Shown: positions 1 through 5,354 of the stretch, one piece after another | How positions within the stretch are numbered: the first letter of the stretch is position 1 | How the letters are laid out: every line of letters begins with the position of its first letter | Origin: Anaerolineae bacterium CG2_30_64_16 | GTDB lineage: Bacteria; Chloroflexota; Anaerolineae; CG2-30-64-16 | Length of the DNA stretch: 9,282 bases | Assembly (NCBI GenBank): GCA_001871755.1 | Contig: MNXL01000273.1 | Coordinates: 1 to 9,282, forward strand | Direction of reading: 5' to 3' | Program-made: the position numbers and the translations under genes | The notes under the pieces: generated by a model | The model's input: the letters and a program-made list of their open reading frames with translations, nothing else | Told to the model about the DNA's origin: nothing | Databases searched by the model: none

Positions 1-999
1 ATCGAAGTGCTGCGCAAATACGGCACCGCGTCCACCGTCATGCTGGTCCAGGCGCTGGGCGGGCTGCCCACCCGCAATTTCAGCCAGGGCGAATTCACCG
101 AAGCTGAGCGCCTGTCGGGCGAGGCGCTGTACGACCTGATCACCGCGCGCGGGGGCGAGGGCACGCCGACCGAGAGCTGCATGGCGACGTGCGTCATCCA
201 GTGCTCCAACGTCTACCCCGATGCCGCGGGCCGGCGGTTGGTGGCGCCGATCGAGTACGAGACGCTGGGCATGTGCGGCTCCAACCTGGGCATCGGCGAT
301 CCCGACGTGGTGGCCCGCCTCAATCGGCTGTGCAACGAGCTGGGGTTGGACACCATTGAGGTGGGCGCGACCCTGGGCGTGGCGGCCGAGGCTGGCCTCT
401 GGGCCTTTGGCGACGCCGCGCGGGCGGTTGCCCTGGTGGAGGAGATCGGCCAGGGGACGGTGCTGGGCCGGCTGCTGGGCCAGGGGTGTCACACGGTCGG
501 CCGCACGCTGGGCGTGCGCCGGATCCCGACCGTCAAGCGCCAGGCGATTTCAGCCTACGACCCGCGCGCAATCAAGGGGACGGGGGTGACCTACGCCACC
601 AGCCCGATGGGCGGCGATCACACCGCGGGCCTGACGGTGTTTGCGCCGGTGGATCACCACGATCGTCAGGGGCAGGTCGCGCTCTCCCGCGGCACGCAGA
701 TCACCCGCGCGGCGTACGACGCGCTCGGCCTGTGCGTATTCCTGCTCGGCTCGACCGCCGCGCACCCCGAGCTGATCACCGACATGCTGAGCGCGGCCTA
801 CGATGTGCCGGTGGCGCCGGCCTACCTGGCCGAGATCGGCCGGCGTGTGATCGACCTGGAACGGGAGTTCAACCGCCGCGCGGGGCTGACCCAGGCCGCC
901 GATCGCCTGCCTGACTTCTTCGTCACGGAGCCACTGGCTCCGCACGGCGAAAGGTGGGATCTGCCGGAGGCGGAATTGGACAGGATGTGGGCCGATTGA
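1..999 (+). CDS. aor: Aldehyde:ferredoxin oxidoreductase, C-terminal part (5' end outside window)
   Basis: This is the 3' part of a tungsten-pterin aldehyde:ferredoxin oxidoreductase (AOR) family gene. Known members oxidise aldehydes to carboxylates, or reduce acids, and exchange electrons with ferredoxin in the cytoplasm. The frame is open from base 1, so the GTG at 7-9 is probably internal. The 332 visible residues (numbered from base 1) match AOR domains 2 and 3 of a roughly 600-residue family. An Fe-S cysteine cluster lies at C60, C64 and C68, with the usual fourth ligand at C245 inside a D-x-x-G-L-C motif (DALGLC, 240-245). A first pterin-side motif begins at D118 (DTIEVG). A GGDHTAG segment at 204-210 and the IEYETLG segment at 84-90 supply likely active-site His and Glu residues. 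The first two cysteines are three residues apart rather than two as in the archaeal prototype. The gene ends with TGA. No pterin-synthesis or ferredoxin gene follows. The family call is firm; the aldehyde substrate is unknown. Confidence 0.93.
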   Translation: MEVLRKYGTASTVMLVQALGGLPTRNFSQGEFTEAERLSGEALYDLITARGGEGTPTESCMATCVIQCSNVYPDAAGRRLVAPIEYETLGMCGSNLGIGDPDVVARLNRLCNELGLDTIEVGATLGVAAEAGLWAFGDAARAVALVEEIGQGTVLGRLLGQGCHTVGRTLGVRRIPTVKRQAISAYDPRAIKGTGVTYATSPMGGDHTAGLTVFAPVDHHDRQGQVALSRGTQITRAAYDALGLCVFLLGSTAAHPELITDMLSAAYDVPVAPAYLAEIGRRVIDLEREFNRRAGLTQAADRLPDFFVTEPLAPHGERWDLPEAELDRMWAD

Positions 1000-1060
1000 C
1001 GGGCAGCACCGTCTCGCCCATCCCCTCCGGCAGGGTAACTGCTCGGCTGTCATGATGACC

Positions 1061-1158
1061 GTCATGGCGAGCGGTTTGTGCGAAGCAATCTCCATCTTGG
1101 CGCATGGGATTGCTTTGCTTCGTACCTCGCAACCGCAAATGACGCTCCTCGCAATGAC
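1061..1158. repeat. Imperfect palindromic intergenic repeat
   Basis: The left arm (GTCATGGCGAG at 1061-1071, CGAAGCAATC at 1081-1090) is mirrored by the right arm (GATTGCTTTGCTTCG at 1108-1122, CTCGCAATGAC at 1148-1158). The outer arms match at 10 of 11 positions; the inner arms match except for a short insertion. Motifs of this form (a GTCATTGCGAG...GCGAAGCAATC core and its complement) are, from general knowledge, dispersed non-coding repeats in many bacterial genomes. The copy here is degenerate and does not overlap a real gene. It could fold into a long RNA stem. Function is unknown. Confidence 0.7.
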
Positions 1159-1197
1159 CGCCCCAGGATTGAAATGCACCCACCTCGCTTCGGCCAT

Positions 1198-1226
1198 TTG
1201 ACAAATACCCTCATCCGGGCTATGAT
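1198..1226 (+). promoter_or_regulatory. Near-consensus sigma-70 promoter, plus strand
   Basis: A perfect -35 box TTGACA (1198-1203) is followed by a 17-base spacer and a -10 box TATGAT (1221-1226) with one mismatch to TATAAT. The expected transcription start is near 1233. The spacing is optimal and the local AT content is high for this GC-rich window. No plus-strand gene follows; transcription would enter the 3' end of the minus-strand DUF3800 gene. It may drive an antisense or small RNA, serve a lost gene, or be a chance match. Confidence 0.5.
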
Positions 1227-1270
1227 TGCATTCAGAACGGTCTGAGTTGTAAGTTCCCGGGCAGGCCAGT

Positions 1271-1284
1271 CGTACGATCGTACG
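1271..1284. repeat. Perfect 14-base palindrome CGTACGATCGTACG
   Basis: This self-complementary sequence lies three bases beyond the stop codon of the DUF3800 gene and about 38 bases downstream of the predicted start point of the plus-strand promoter. It could be a binding site for a dimeric protein, or a short hairpin (5-bp stem, GATC loop) at the 3' end of the DUF3800 transcript. Two more flanking pairs (1268-1269 with 1286-1287) match after one mismatch. Confidence 0.55.
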
Positions 1285-1286
1285 TC

Positions 1287-2009
1287 TTACTCCGTCTCGA
1301 ACGGTGAGAATCGGCCTCCGGGGCGCCAGGCCGTTTCTGCGTTTTGGACGGACGACAAAAGAGAGCGCCACTTGATCACGTCTTCGACAGCGATTCGGTC
1401 GCGAACGAAGTCATAGCCCTCCCGATCTCCTCGTTCATACTTCTGGAACAACGCCCACGCGAGATAGTCGGCCAACAATAATTCCTGATGTTGCTCTGAA
1501 GACACTTGCTCGACGGTCAGCACCGCGTTCAAGTTGGCCGCCGCTATTGCTGATTGAATCGCCTCTGTCAGTTGATCGCGTTGTCTCGGATTGGTGTAGC
1601 GCTTGTCGGCGACGAAGTGTAGCAGGGGGTGTCGTCGGACACAGTGCGTGACCACGTGCGCCGTGAGCCGCCGATAGATCTCCTCCCGATCATCTGGTCC
1701 ATCCTGGCGCGCGCCTTTGTCTACCACTGCGACAACGACCTGCCAATCCCCGTGGAGTGCATGGCGCAGCCCTTCGTAAACCAGCCACGGCGGTACAAGG
1801 CGCGCCTTGAGCTCCGGCAGGCGCACGTGGCCTTTGTGGGCATCTTTGCGCACTGCCCAGGCCACTCGCTGCAAATCGTGGAGAGAATGACACAACACGG
1901 CCGCGCCGACAAGATAACGGCTCGAGCCGGCCCGGAAACCGGTATCTCCCGCCTCGTCGTAGACGGTATGGTAGAGCGTGGGCGGCTGATGGCTTTTTAG
2001 ATCTCCCAA
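1287..2009 (-). CDS. DUF3800 domain protein (predicted RNase H-like fold)
   Basis: A 240-residue protein of the DUF3800 family, which is predicted to have an RNase H-like fold; its biochemical function is not settled. The N-terminal signature is the acidic motif DEAGD (residues 18-22) on the first strand. It is followed by LPELK (64-68), an acidic VVDK strand end (D97), D135 in VADKR, and the C-terminal LLADYLAWAL helix (178-187) typical of the family. These acidic residues are the candidate metal ligands, and the protein looks complete. I chose the TTG at 2009-2007 because the domain begins about a dozen residues later and no ATG lies nearby. A GGAAAGG stretch (2022-2028) sits 12 bases upstream, longer than ideal. 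The same frame stays open to an ATG at 2144, but that extension is Arg-rich and overlaps the zinc-ribbon ORF. Codon use is less GC-biased than in the transporter genes, and repeats flank the gene, which suggests an accessory or transferred gene. Ends with TAA. Confidence 0.82.
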   Translation of the reverse strand: MGDLKSHQPPTLYHTVYDEAGDTGFRAGSSRYLVGAAVLCHSLHDLQRVAWAVRKDAHKGHVRLPELKARLVPPWLVYEGLRHALHGDWQVVVAVVDKGARQDGPDDREEIYRRLTAHVVTHCVRRHPLLHFVADKRYTNPRQRDQLTEAIQSAIAAANLNAVLTVEQVSSEQHQELLLADYLAWALFQKYERGDREGYDFVRDRIAVEDVIKWRSLLSSVQNAETAWRPGGRFSPFETE

Positions 2010-2016
2010 CCAAGTA

Positions 2017-2181
2017 CTACACCTTTCCGCCGCAGTCCGGGCAGTAATGCGCGATTTGCGGCACAGCATGCCCACAGTGCGGGCTGGGCCATTCTGCAGC
2101 CAACGGCCGCGCGCAGTGTTGGCAATAAATCTCGGCCGCGGCATTGGTGTGGCCGCACCGCCAGGACGAGGGTCTTGTCAT
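2017..2181 (-). CDS. Small degenerate double zinc-ribbon protein, possibly a gene remnant
   Basis: A 54-residue ORF from ATG (2181-2179) to TAG (2017-2019), ending seven bases before the proposed TTG start of the DUF3800 gene, so the two could be translationally coupled. It holds two zinc-ribbon-like halves: C9 with C20-x-x-C23, and C36 with C47-x-x-C50. In each half the position expected for the first cysteine of a C-x-x-C knuckle is serine (S6 in SWRC, S33 in SPHC), and each is one base change from Cys. A different minus-strand frame upstream (about 2298-2161) has very high third-position GC and protein-like composition and could be the original 5' part of a now frameshifted gene. No clear Shine-Dalgarno sequence is visible. 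It may be a real small protein or the tail of a pseudogene. Confidence 0.42.
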   Translation of the reverse strand: MTRPSSWRCGHTNAAAEIYCQHCARPLAAEWPSPHCGHAVPQIAHYCPDCGGKV

Positions 2182-2275
2182 CGTCGGTCCGGGCGCACAC
2201 GCGCTCGGAGGCCAGGAAAGCGACCAACTGCGCCACGGCCTGGCCCAGGTAGGGGCACGGCCTCGCGCCGTTCGG

Positions 2276-2297
2276 CTGAGCCCTTCGACTGGCTCAG
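2276..2297. repeat. Short palindromic repeat (CTGAGCC...GGCTCAG)
   Basis: Perfect 7-base arms (2276-2282 and 2291-2297) flank an 8-base loop, CTTCGACT. The sequence CCCTTCGACTGGCTCAGGAC resembles a dispersed intergenic repeat that I know from many bacterial genomes, including Chloroflexota. On the minus strand it carries the in-frame TGA that closes the upstream end of the possible broken zinc-ribbon reading frame, so it may have inserted into or replaced the 5' end of that gene. Confidence 0.6.
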
Positions 2298-2343
2298 GAC
2301 GAGCTCACGACGAAGCCTGCCCATGCGGGCGACCGCAAAGCAT

Positions 2344-2374
2344 AGCGAACGGATGCTTCACTGGTTGGTTCGCT
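2344..2374. repeat. Inverted repeat AGCGAAC / GTTCGCT
   Basis: Perfect 7-base arms at 2344-2350 and 2368-2374 are separated by 17 bases. It lies in the same cluster as the other palindromes and is followed by a TTCAGCATGACAG segment that recurs in altered form at 2462-2474. It is probably a degenerate member of a dispersed palindromic repeat family. Confidence 0.45.
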
Positions 2375-2455
2375 GCGATGCGCCTTGAGTCGTAGACCCG
2401 TTCAGCATGACAGCGAGAGAATTCCTTGCCGGGGCGCATCCCACCGCAGCGGGAT

Positions 2456-2488
2456 GGGTAACTCAGCATGACGGAGGCTGAGTTACCC
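2456..2488 (-). terminator. Strong hairpin just after the CBS gene, possible operon end
   Basis: Perfect 12-base arms (GGGTAACTCAGC at 2456-2467 and its complement at 2477-2488) enclose a 9-base loop. On the minus strand the stem starts 17 bases after the TAA of the CBS gene, where the transporter operon should end. There is no U-tract after the stem, so it is not a canonical intrinsic terminator. It may act as a 3' stabiliser or need a termination factor. A weaker 6-bp stem (2437-2442 with 2451-2456) abuts it. It could equally be one unit of the neighbouring repeat cluster. Confidence 0.5.
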
Positions 2489-2505
2489 GGCGGGAGAAGA
2501 TGCTG

Positions 2506-3162
2506 TTACGCGTCGCGAATATCGATGATCTCGTGGCCCTCAACCTGGCTCAGCGCGGCGATCACCTCCTCGCGCGTCACGTCGCGCATCTTCAGGACCG
2601 CCGCGTCCCACTTGCCGGCCGCCTTGGGAGCTGCCACCCCGCCACACGCCAGGATGCCCCATCCCTGAGCAGCGATTGCGGCGACCAATTTGGCCAACTC
2701 ACCCCTGACATCAGGCATGCGTACGGTCACGCGGATGCCCGGATGCCGCGTTGCCATCATCTCCATCAGGTGCGCCAGCAGATCCACTTCGGTGATGATG
2801 CCCACCAACACATCATCCTGCACTACGGGCAGGCAACCGATCCGGCGCTCCACCATCACCCGGGCGGCTTCCTCGATGGTGATGTCCTGGCTCACCGTGA
2901 TCACGTTCGGCGCCTTGATCATCACGTCTTTGACCTTCAAGCCCGACAGCACGCCCGCGATCTCCCAGACGTTCAGGCTGCCCAGCCGGCCCGGATCGAT
3001 CAGCAACGACTGGCGGGTGACCAGCCCCAGCAGCCGCTTGCCATCGCCCACGACAGGCAGATGACGGATGTTGTTCTGGCCCATGAAACGCTGCGCCTCG
3101 ACGAGTGACATGTCGGGCGCGGCCATCAGAGGGTGCCGGGTCATGTAGTCCTTGACGAGCAT
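2506..3162 (-). CDS. CBS-pair protein with C-terminal ACT-like domain (AcuB-like)
   Basis: A 218-residue cytoplasmic regulatory-type protein. The tandem CBS domains (about residues 1-55 and 76-132) show the repeated start D-Y-M-T / D-V-M-I, the strands RHLPVV and GCLPVV, and the closing GLVTR and GIITEVDLL motifs. CBS pairs commonly bind AMP, ATP or S-adenosylmethionine. The C-terminal part (about 142-216, beginning IRVTVRMPDVRGELAKL) reads like an ACT domain, which often binds amino acids. This architecture resembles AcuB, whose role is itself poorly defined. The ATG is supported by AAGGAG (3170-3175) seven bases upstream. It lies 45 bases after the fused ATPase gene on the same strand, so it is probably co-transcribed. 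A role in sensing energy state or amino acids for the transporter is an inference. Length and motifs look intact. Confidence 0.85.
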   Translation of the reverse strand: MLVKDYMTRHPLMAAPDMSLVEAQRFMGQNNIRHLPVVGDGKRLLGLVTRQSLLIDPGRLGSLNVWEIAGVLSGLKVKDVMIKAPNVITVSQDITIEEAARVMVERRIGCLPVVQDDVLVGIITEVDLLAHLMEMMATRHPGIRVTVRMPDVRGELAKLVAAIAAQGWGILACGGVAAPKAAGKWDAAVLKMRDVTREEVIAALSQVEGHEIIDIRDA

Positions 3163-3169
3163 AGCCGTT

Positions 3170-3175
3170 CTCCTT
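3170..3175 (-). promoter_or_regulatory. Ribosome binding site of the CBS gene
   Basis: AAGGAG, seven bases before the ATG at 3162-3160, fixes the start of the CBS/ACT gene and shows that it is translated independently of the ATPase gene upstream. Confidence 0.75.
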
Positions 3176-3207
3176 GCCGTCTCCGCGACGACACACGATG
3201 CAGCGAG

Positions 3208-5313
3208 CTACGCGTGCTGCCGCCCCAGCCTGTTTCCAGGTCGGACGGTCACTACCGGGTCCATCTGGCGCAATTCGGCCAGCGGGATATGGCAGAAGAT
3301 GCGATGGCCGTTGCCGGCATCGCGCCAGGGTGGCGTCTCGGTCTCGCAGATCTTGCCGATCTTGCGCGGGCACCGGGTATGAAAGCGACAACCGCTGGGC
3401 GGATTGAGCGCGCTGGGCACGGCGCCCTCCAGCCGGATATGCTTCTGCTCGGCTCTGGGGTCCGGGATCGGCACCGCCGAAAGCAACGCCTCGGTGTAGG
3501 GATGGTAGGGCGGCGCATAAATCGCCTCGGCCGGACCGATCTCGGCGATTTGGCCCAGATACATCACCGCGATGTTGTCACAGAAGAAACGCACCACGCT
3601 CAGATCGTGGGCGATAAAGATCATGGTCGTGTCGATCTCCTTCTGGATTTCCAGCAGCAGGTTGAGGACTGCGGCCTGGACCGACACATCGAGCGCGGAG
3701 ACCGGCTCGTCGCACAGCACCACCTCTGGCCGGCCGGCGATGGCGCGGGCGATGCCGACGCGTTGCTTTTCACCACCACTGAGCTGGCGCGGCAGGCGGT
3801 TGTAATAGCGCCCGCCCAACTTCATCATGTCCAGGAGCCGCATCACCTCACCTTCAACCTGGCCGCGCGGCACGGTCTGGAAACGGCGCAGCGGCCGGCC
3901 GATCTGATAGCCCACACTGAAGGAGGGGTTGAGGGTGGAGTCCGGGTTCTGAAACACCATCTGGAGTTCCTGGATCAACTCCAACTTGCGCTTAGACACC
4001 GGCATCGCGATATCGAAGCCCATGAACTCGAAATCACCGCTCGTCGGCTTTTCCATGCCGACAATGGTCTTGACGAGCGTGCTCTTGCCGCAACCGGACT
4101 CGCCGACGATCCCCAACGTCTCGCCCTTCCTGACCTCGATGCTGACGTCATCTACGGCCCGGACGAATTGCTTTTTCCCTCCGATCAGCTTCTGGGAAGC
4201 GACAGGGTAGAAGGTCTGGGCGTGCGTCACCTTCAGGAGCGGCCTGGCCGCGGCATCCACTGACCTCTCGGCGGTATACTGCGCCACGAAATCCTCGGGA
4301 GGCTGCCAACCCATCTGGACGATCTCTTCGGCGAAGTGACAGCGGCCCCAGTGACCCAGCTTGATCGGGCGGAGTTCGGGGCGGCGCTGGCGGCACAGAT
4401 CGCGCGCATAGTCGCAGCGCGGCTCGAAGATGCAGCCCGGCGGCAAGTTCTTGGGCGAGGGTACCCGGCCACGAATGGGGTAGAGGAAGCTCTCCCGTTT
4501 GCTCTGTCCCAGCCGCGGCACACAGCGCATCAGGCCCTGCGTGTAGGGATGATACGGGCTGAGATACACGTCGGACACCGCAGCGCGCTCGACGATCTCC
4601 CCGGCGTACATGACCGCCACCTTGCTGGACACCCGCGCGACCACGCCCAGGTTGTGGCTGATGTACATGATCGCGGTGTCGAACTCCCGTTGCAGCGTGG
4701 AGATCAGATCGAGCACCGTGGCCTCCACTGTCACGTCCAGCGCGGTGGTGGGCTCATCCATGATCAGCAGGGCCGGGTCGTTCAGCAGCGCCATGCCGAT
4801 CACAACGCGCTGCTGTTGGCCGCCCGAAAGCTGGTGCGGATAGCGGCGGATCACATTCTCCGGGTCCGGCATCTGGACGCGTTTCAGCATGGTGACACAA
4901 TAGTCCAGCGCCCTGGCCCGAGGCATCATGCGGTGGACGACCAGCACTTCGGCCATTTGATCGCCGATGCGCATCGAGGGGTTGAGCGCCTGCATCGGGT
5001 CCTGATAGACCATCGCGATCCGGTCGCCCCGCACCTGCCGCAACTCCTCCGGCGAGCGGCCAACCAGGTCCTGGCCCTGGAAGAGGATCTGCCCGTTGAC
5101 GATCCGGCCATTGCGGCCCAGGAAATTGACGATGCCGAACGCCACCGTGCTCTTGCCGCAGCCCGATTCGCCCACGATGCTGTGCGCCTCGCCGCGCTGG
5201 ATGTCGAAGCTGACATCGCGCACGGCTGGCACGTCTCCGTAGCGCGTCTCATAGGAGATGGCCAGGTCGCGCACATCGAGGATGGGGGTTTGGGGTTTGT
5301 GTGACTGTTGCAT
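3208..5313 (-). CDS. Fused dipeptide/oligopeptide ABC transporter ATPase (DppD-DppF in one chain)
   Basis: A 701-residue protein carrying two complete ABC ATPase domains, each powering peptide/nickel-type import at the inner membrane face. Domain 1 has Walker A GESGCGKST (48-56), Q-loop at Q104, signature LSGGQQQR (162-169), Walker B ALLIMDEP (181-188) and switch His H220. Domain 2 has GESGCGKST (404-412), LSGGEKQR (511-518), VVLCDEP (531-537) and H569. Each is followed by the Opp/Dpp-type C-terminal extension (HPYTQGLM, HPYTEALL) with four cysteines: C294, C300, C307, C325 and C642, C648, C656, C674. Usually DppD and DppF are separate proteins of about 330 residues. I chose the ATG at 5313-5311 because AGGA (5320-5323) lies six bases upstream and the domain starts at once; the frame stays open 110 codons further but there it is antisense-like and overlaps dppC. 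It follows dppC by 41 bases. All catalytic residues look intact. The substrate is unknown. Confidence 0.95.
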   Translation of the reverse strand: MQQSHKPQTPILDVRDLAISYETRYGDVPAVRDVSFDIQRGEAHSIVGESGCGKSTVAFGIVNFLGRNGRIVNGQILFQGQDLVGRSPEELRQVRGDRIAMVYQDPMQALNPSMRIGDQMAEVLVVHRMMPRARALDYCVTMLKRVQMPDPENVIRRYPHQLSGGQQQRVVIGMALLNDPALLIMDEPTTALDVTVEATVLDLISTLQREFDTAIMYISHNLGVVARVSSKVAVMYAGEIVERAAVSDVYLSPYHPYTQGLMRCVPRLGQSKRESFLYPIRGRVPSPKNLPPGCIFEPRCDYARDLCRQRRPELRPIKLGHWGRCHFAEEIVQMGWQPPEDFVAQYTAERSVDAAARPLLKVTHAQTFYPVASQKLIGGKKQFVRAVDDVSIEVRKGETLGIVGESGCGKSTLVKTIVGMEKPTSGDFEFMGFDIAMPVSKRKLELIQELQMVFQNPDSTLNPSFSVGYQIGRPLRRFQTVPRGQVEGEVMRLLDMMKLGGRYYNRLPRQLSGGEKQRVGIARAIAGRPEVVLCDEPVSALDVSVQAAVLNLLLEIQKEIDTTMIFIAHDLSVVRFFCDNIAVMYLGQIAEIGPAEAIYAPPYHPYTEALLSAVPIPDPRAEQKHIRLEGAVPSALNPPSGCRFHTRCPRKIGKICETETPPWRDAGNGHRIFCHIPLAELRQMDPVVTVRPGNRLGRQHA

Positions 5314-5317
5314 AAGC

Positions 5318-5323
5318 TTTCCT
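5318..5323 (-). promoter_or_regulatory. Ribosome binding site of the fused ATPase gene
   Basis: AGGAAA lies just upstream of the ATG at 5313-5311, in the 41-base gap after dppC. It decides between this start and the much longer open frame that runs upstream into dppC. Confidence 0.65.
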
Positions 5324-5354
5324 GCCCTTCGCCGCGCCCTCTGAGTAGGGCCGC

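Larger units (their letters stand above)
1000..1286. other. Intergenic region between AOR and DUF3800 genes, with repeats and a promoter
   Basis: These 287 bases lie between the 3' ends of two convergent genes. No credible protein is encoded; the long minus-strand frame through here runs antisense into the AOR gene and has an Arg-rich, low-complexity composition. The stretch holds an imperfect palindromic repeat (about 1051-1158), a plus-strand promoter (1198-1226), a small 5-bp hairpin with arms at 1232-1236 and 1241-1245, and a 14-base perfect palindrome (1271-1284). I see no T-tract terminator for either gene. Confidence 0.7.
2182..2505. other. Gene-poor stretch with clustered palindromic repeats
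   Basis: These 324 bases lie between the zinc-ribbon ORF and the 3' end of the CBS gene. I see no convincing complete gene. The minus-strand frame at about 2161-2298 is open and GC3-rich but starts after a TGA inside a repeat and has no good start. The rest holds several short inverted repeats (2276-2297, 2344-2374, 2437-2456, 2456-2488) and the 10-base direct repeat TCAGCATGAC at 2402-2411 and 2463-2472. Confidence 0.6.

Noticed and set aside
550..1371. Minus-strand 273-codon open frame opposite the AOR gene
   Set aside because: It is mostly antisense to a clear AOR coding region, is Arg/His-rich, shows no family resemblance, and overlaps the DUF3800 3' end; it is a shadow frame of GC-rich DNA.
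1629..2000. Plus-strand 123-codon frame downstream of the orphan promoter
   Set aside because: Antisense to DUF3800, about 400 bases from the promoter, no ribosome binding site and no family features.
2010..2144. Longer DUF3800 start at an ATG (2144)
   Set aside because: The added residues are Arg/Ala-rich and overlap the zinc-ribbon frame; the family domain begins after the TTG at 2009.
1000..2505. CRISPR array or complete insertion sequence in the repeat-rich stretch
   Set aside because: The repeats are few, unequal and palindromic without regular spacers, and no transposase or paired terminal inverted repeats with target duplications are visible.
3133..4263. Plus-strand 376-codon open frame
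   Set aside because: Antisense to the fused ATPase, with His/Arg/Asp-rich composition and no recognisable motif.
4336..5304. Plus-strand 322-codon open frame
   Set aside because: Antisense to the first ATPase domain; composition of a mirror frame (many His, Arg, Asp) and no ribosome binding site.
5336..5351. Small GCCCT/AGGGC hairpin between dppC and the ATPase gene
   Set aside because: Only five base pairs in GC-rich DNA; expected often by chance and lacks a U-tract.
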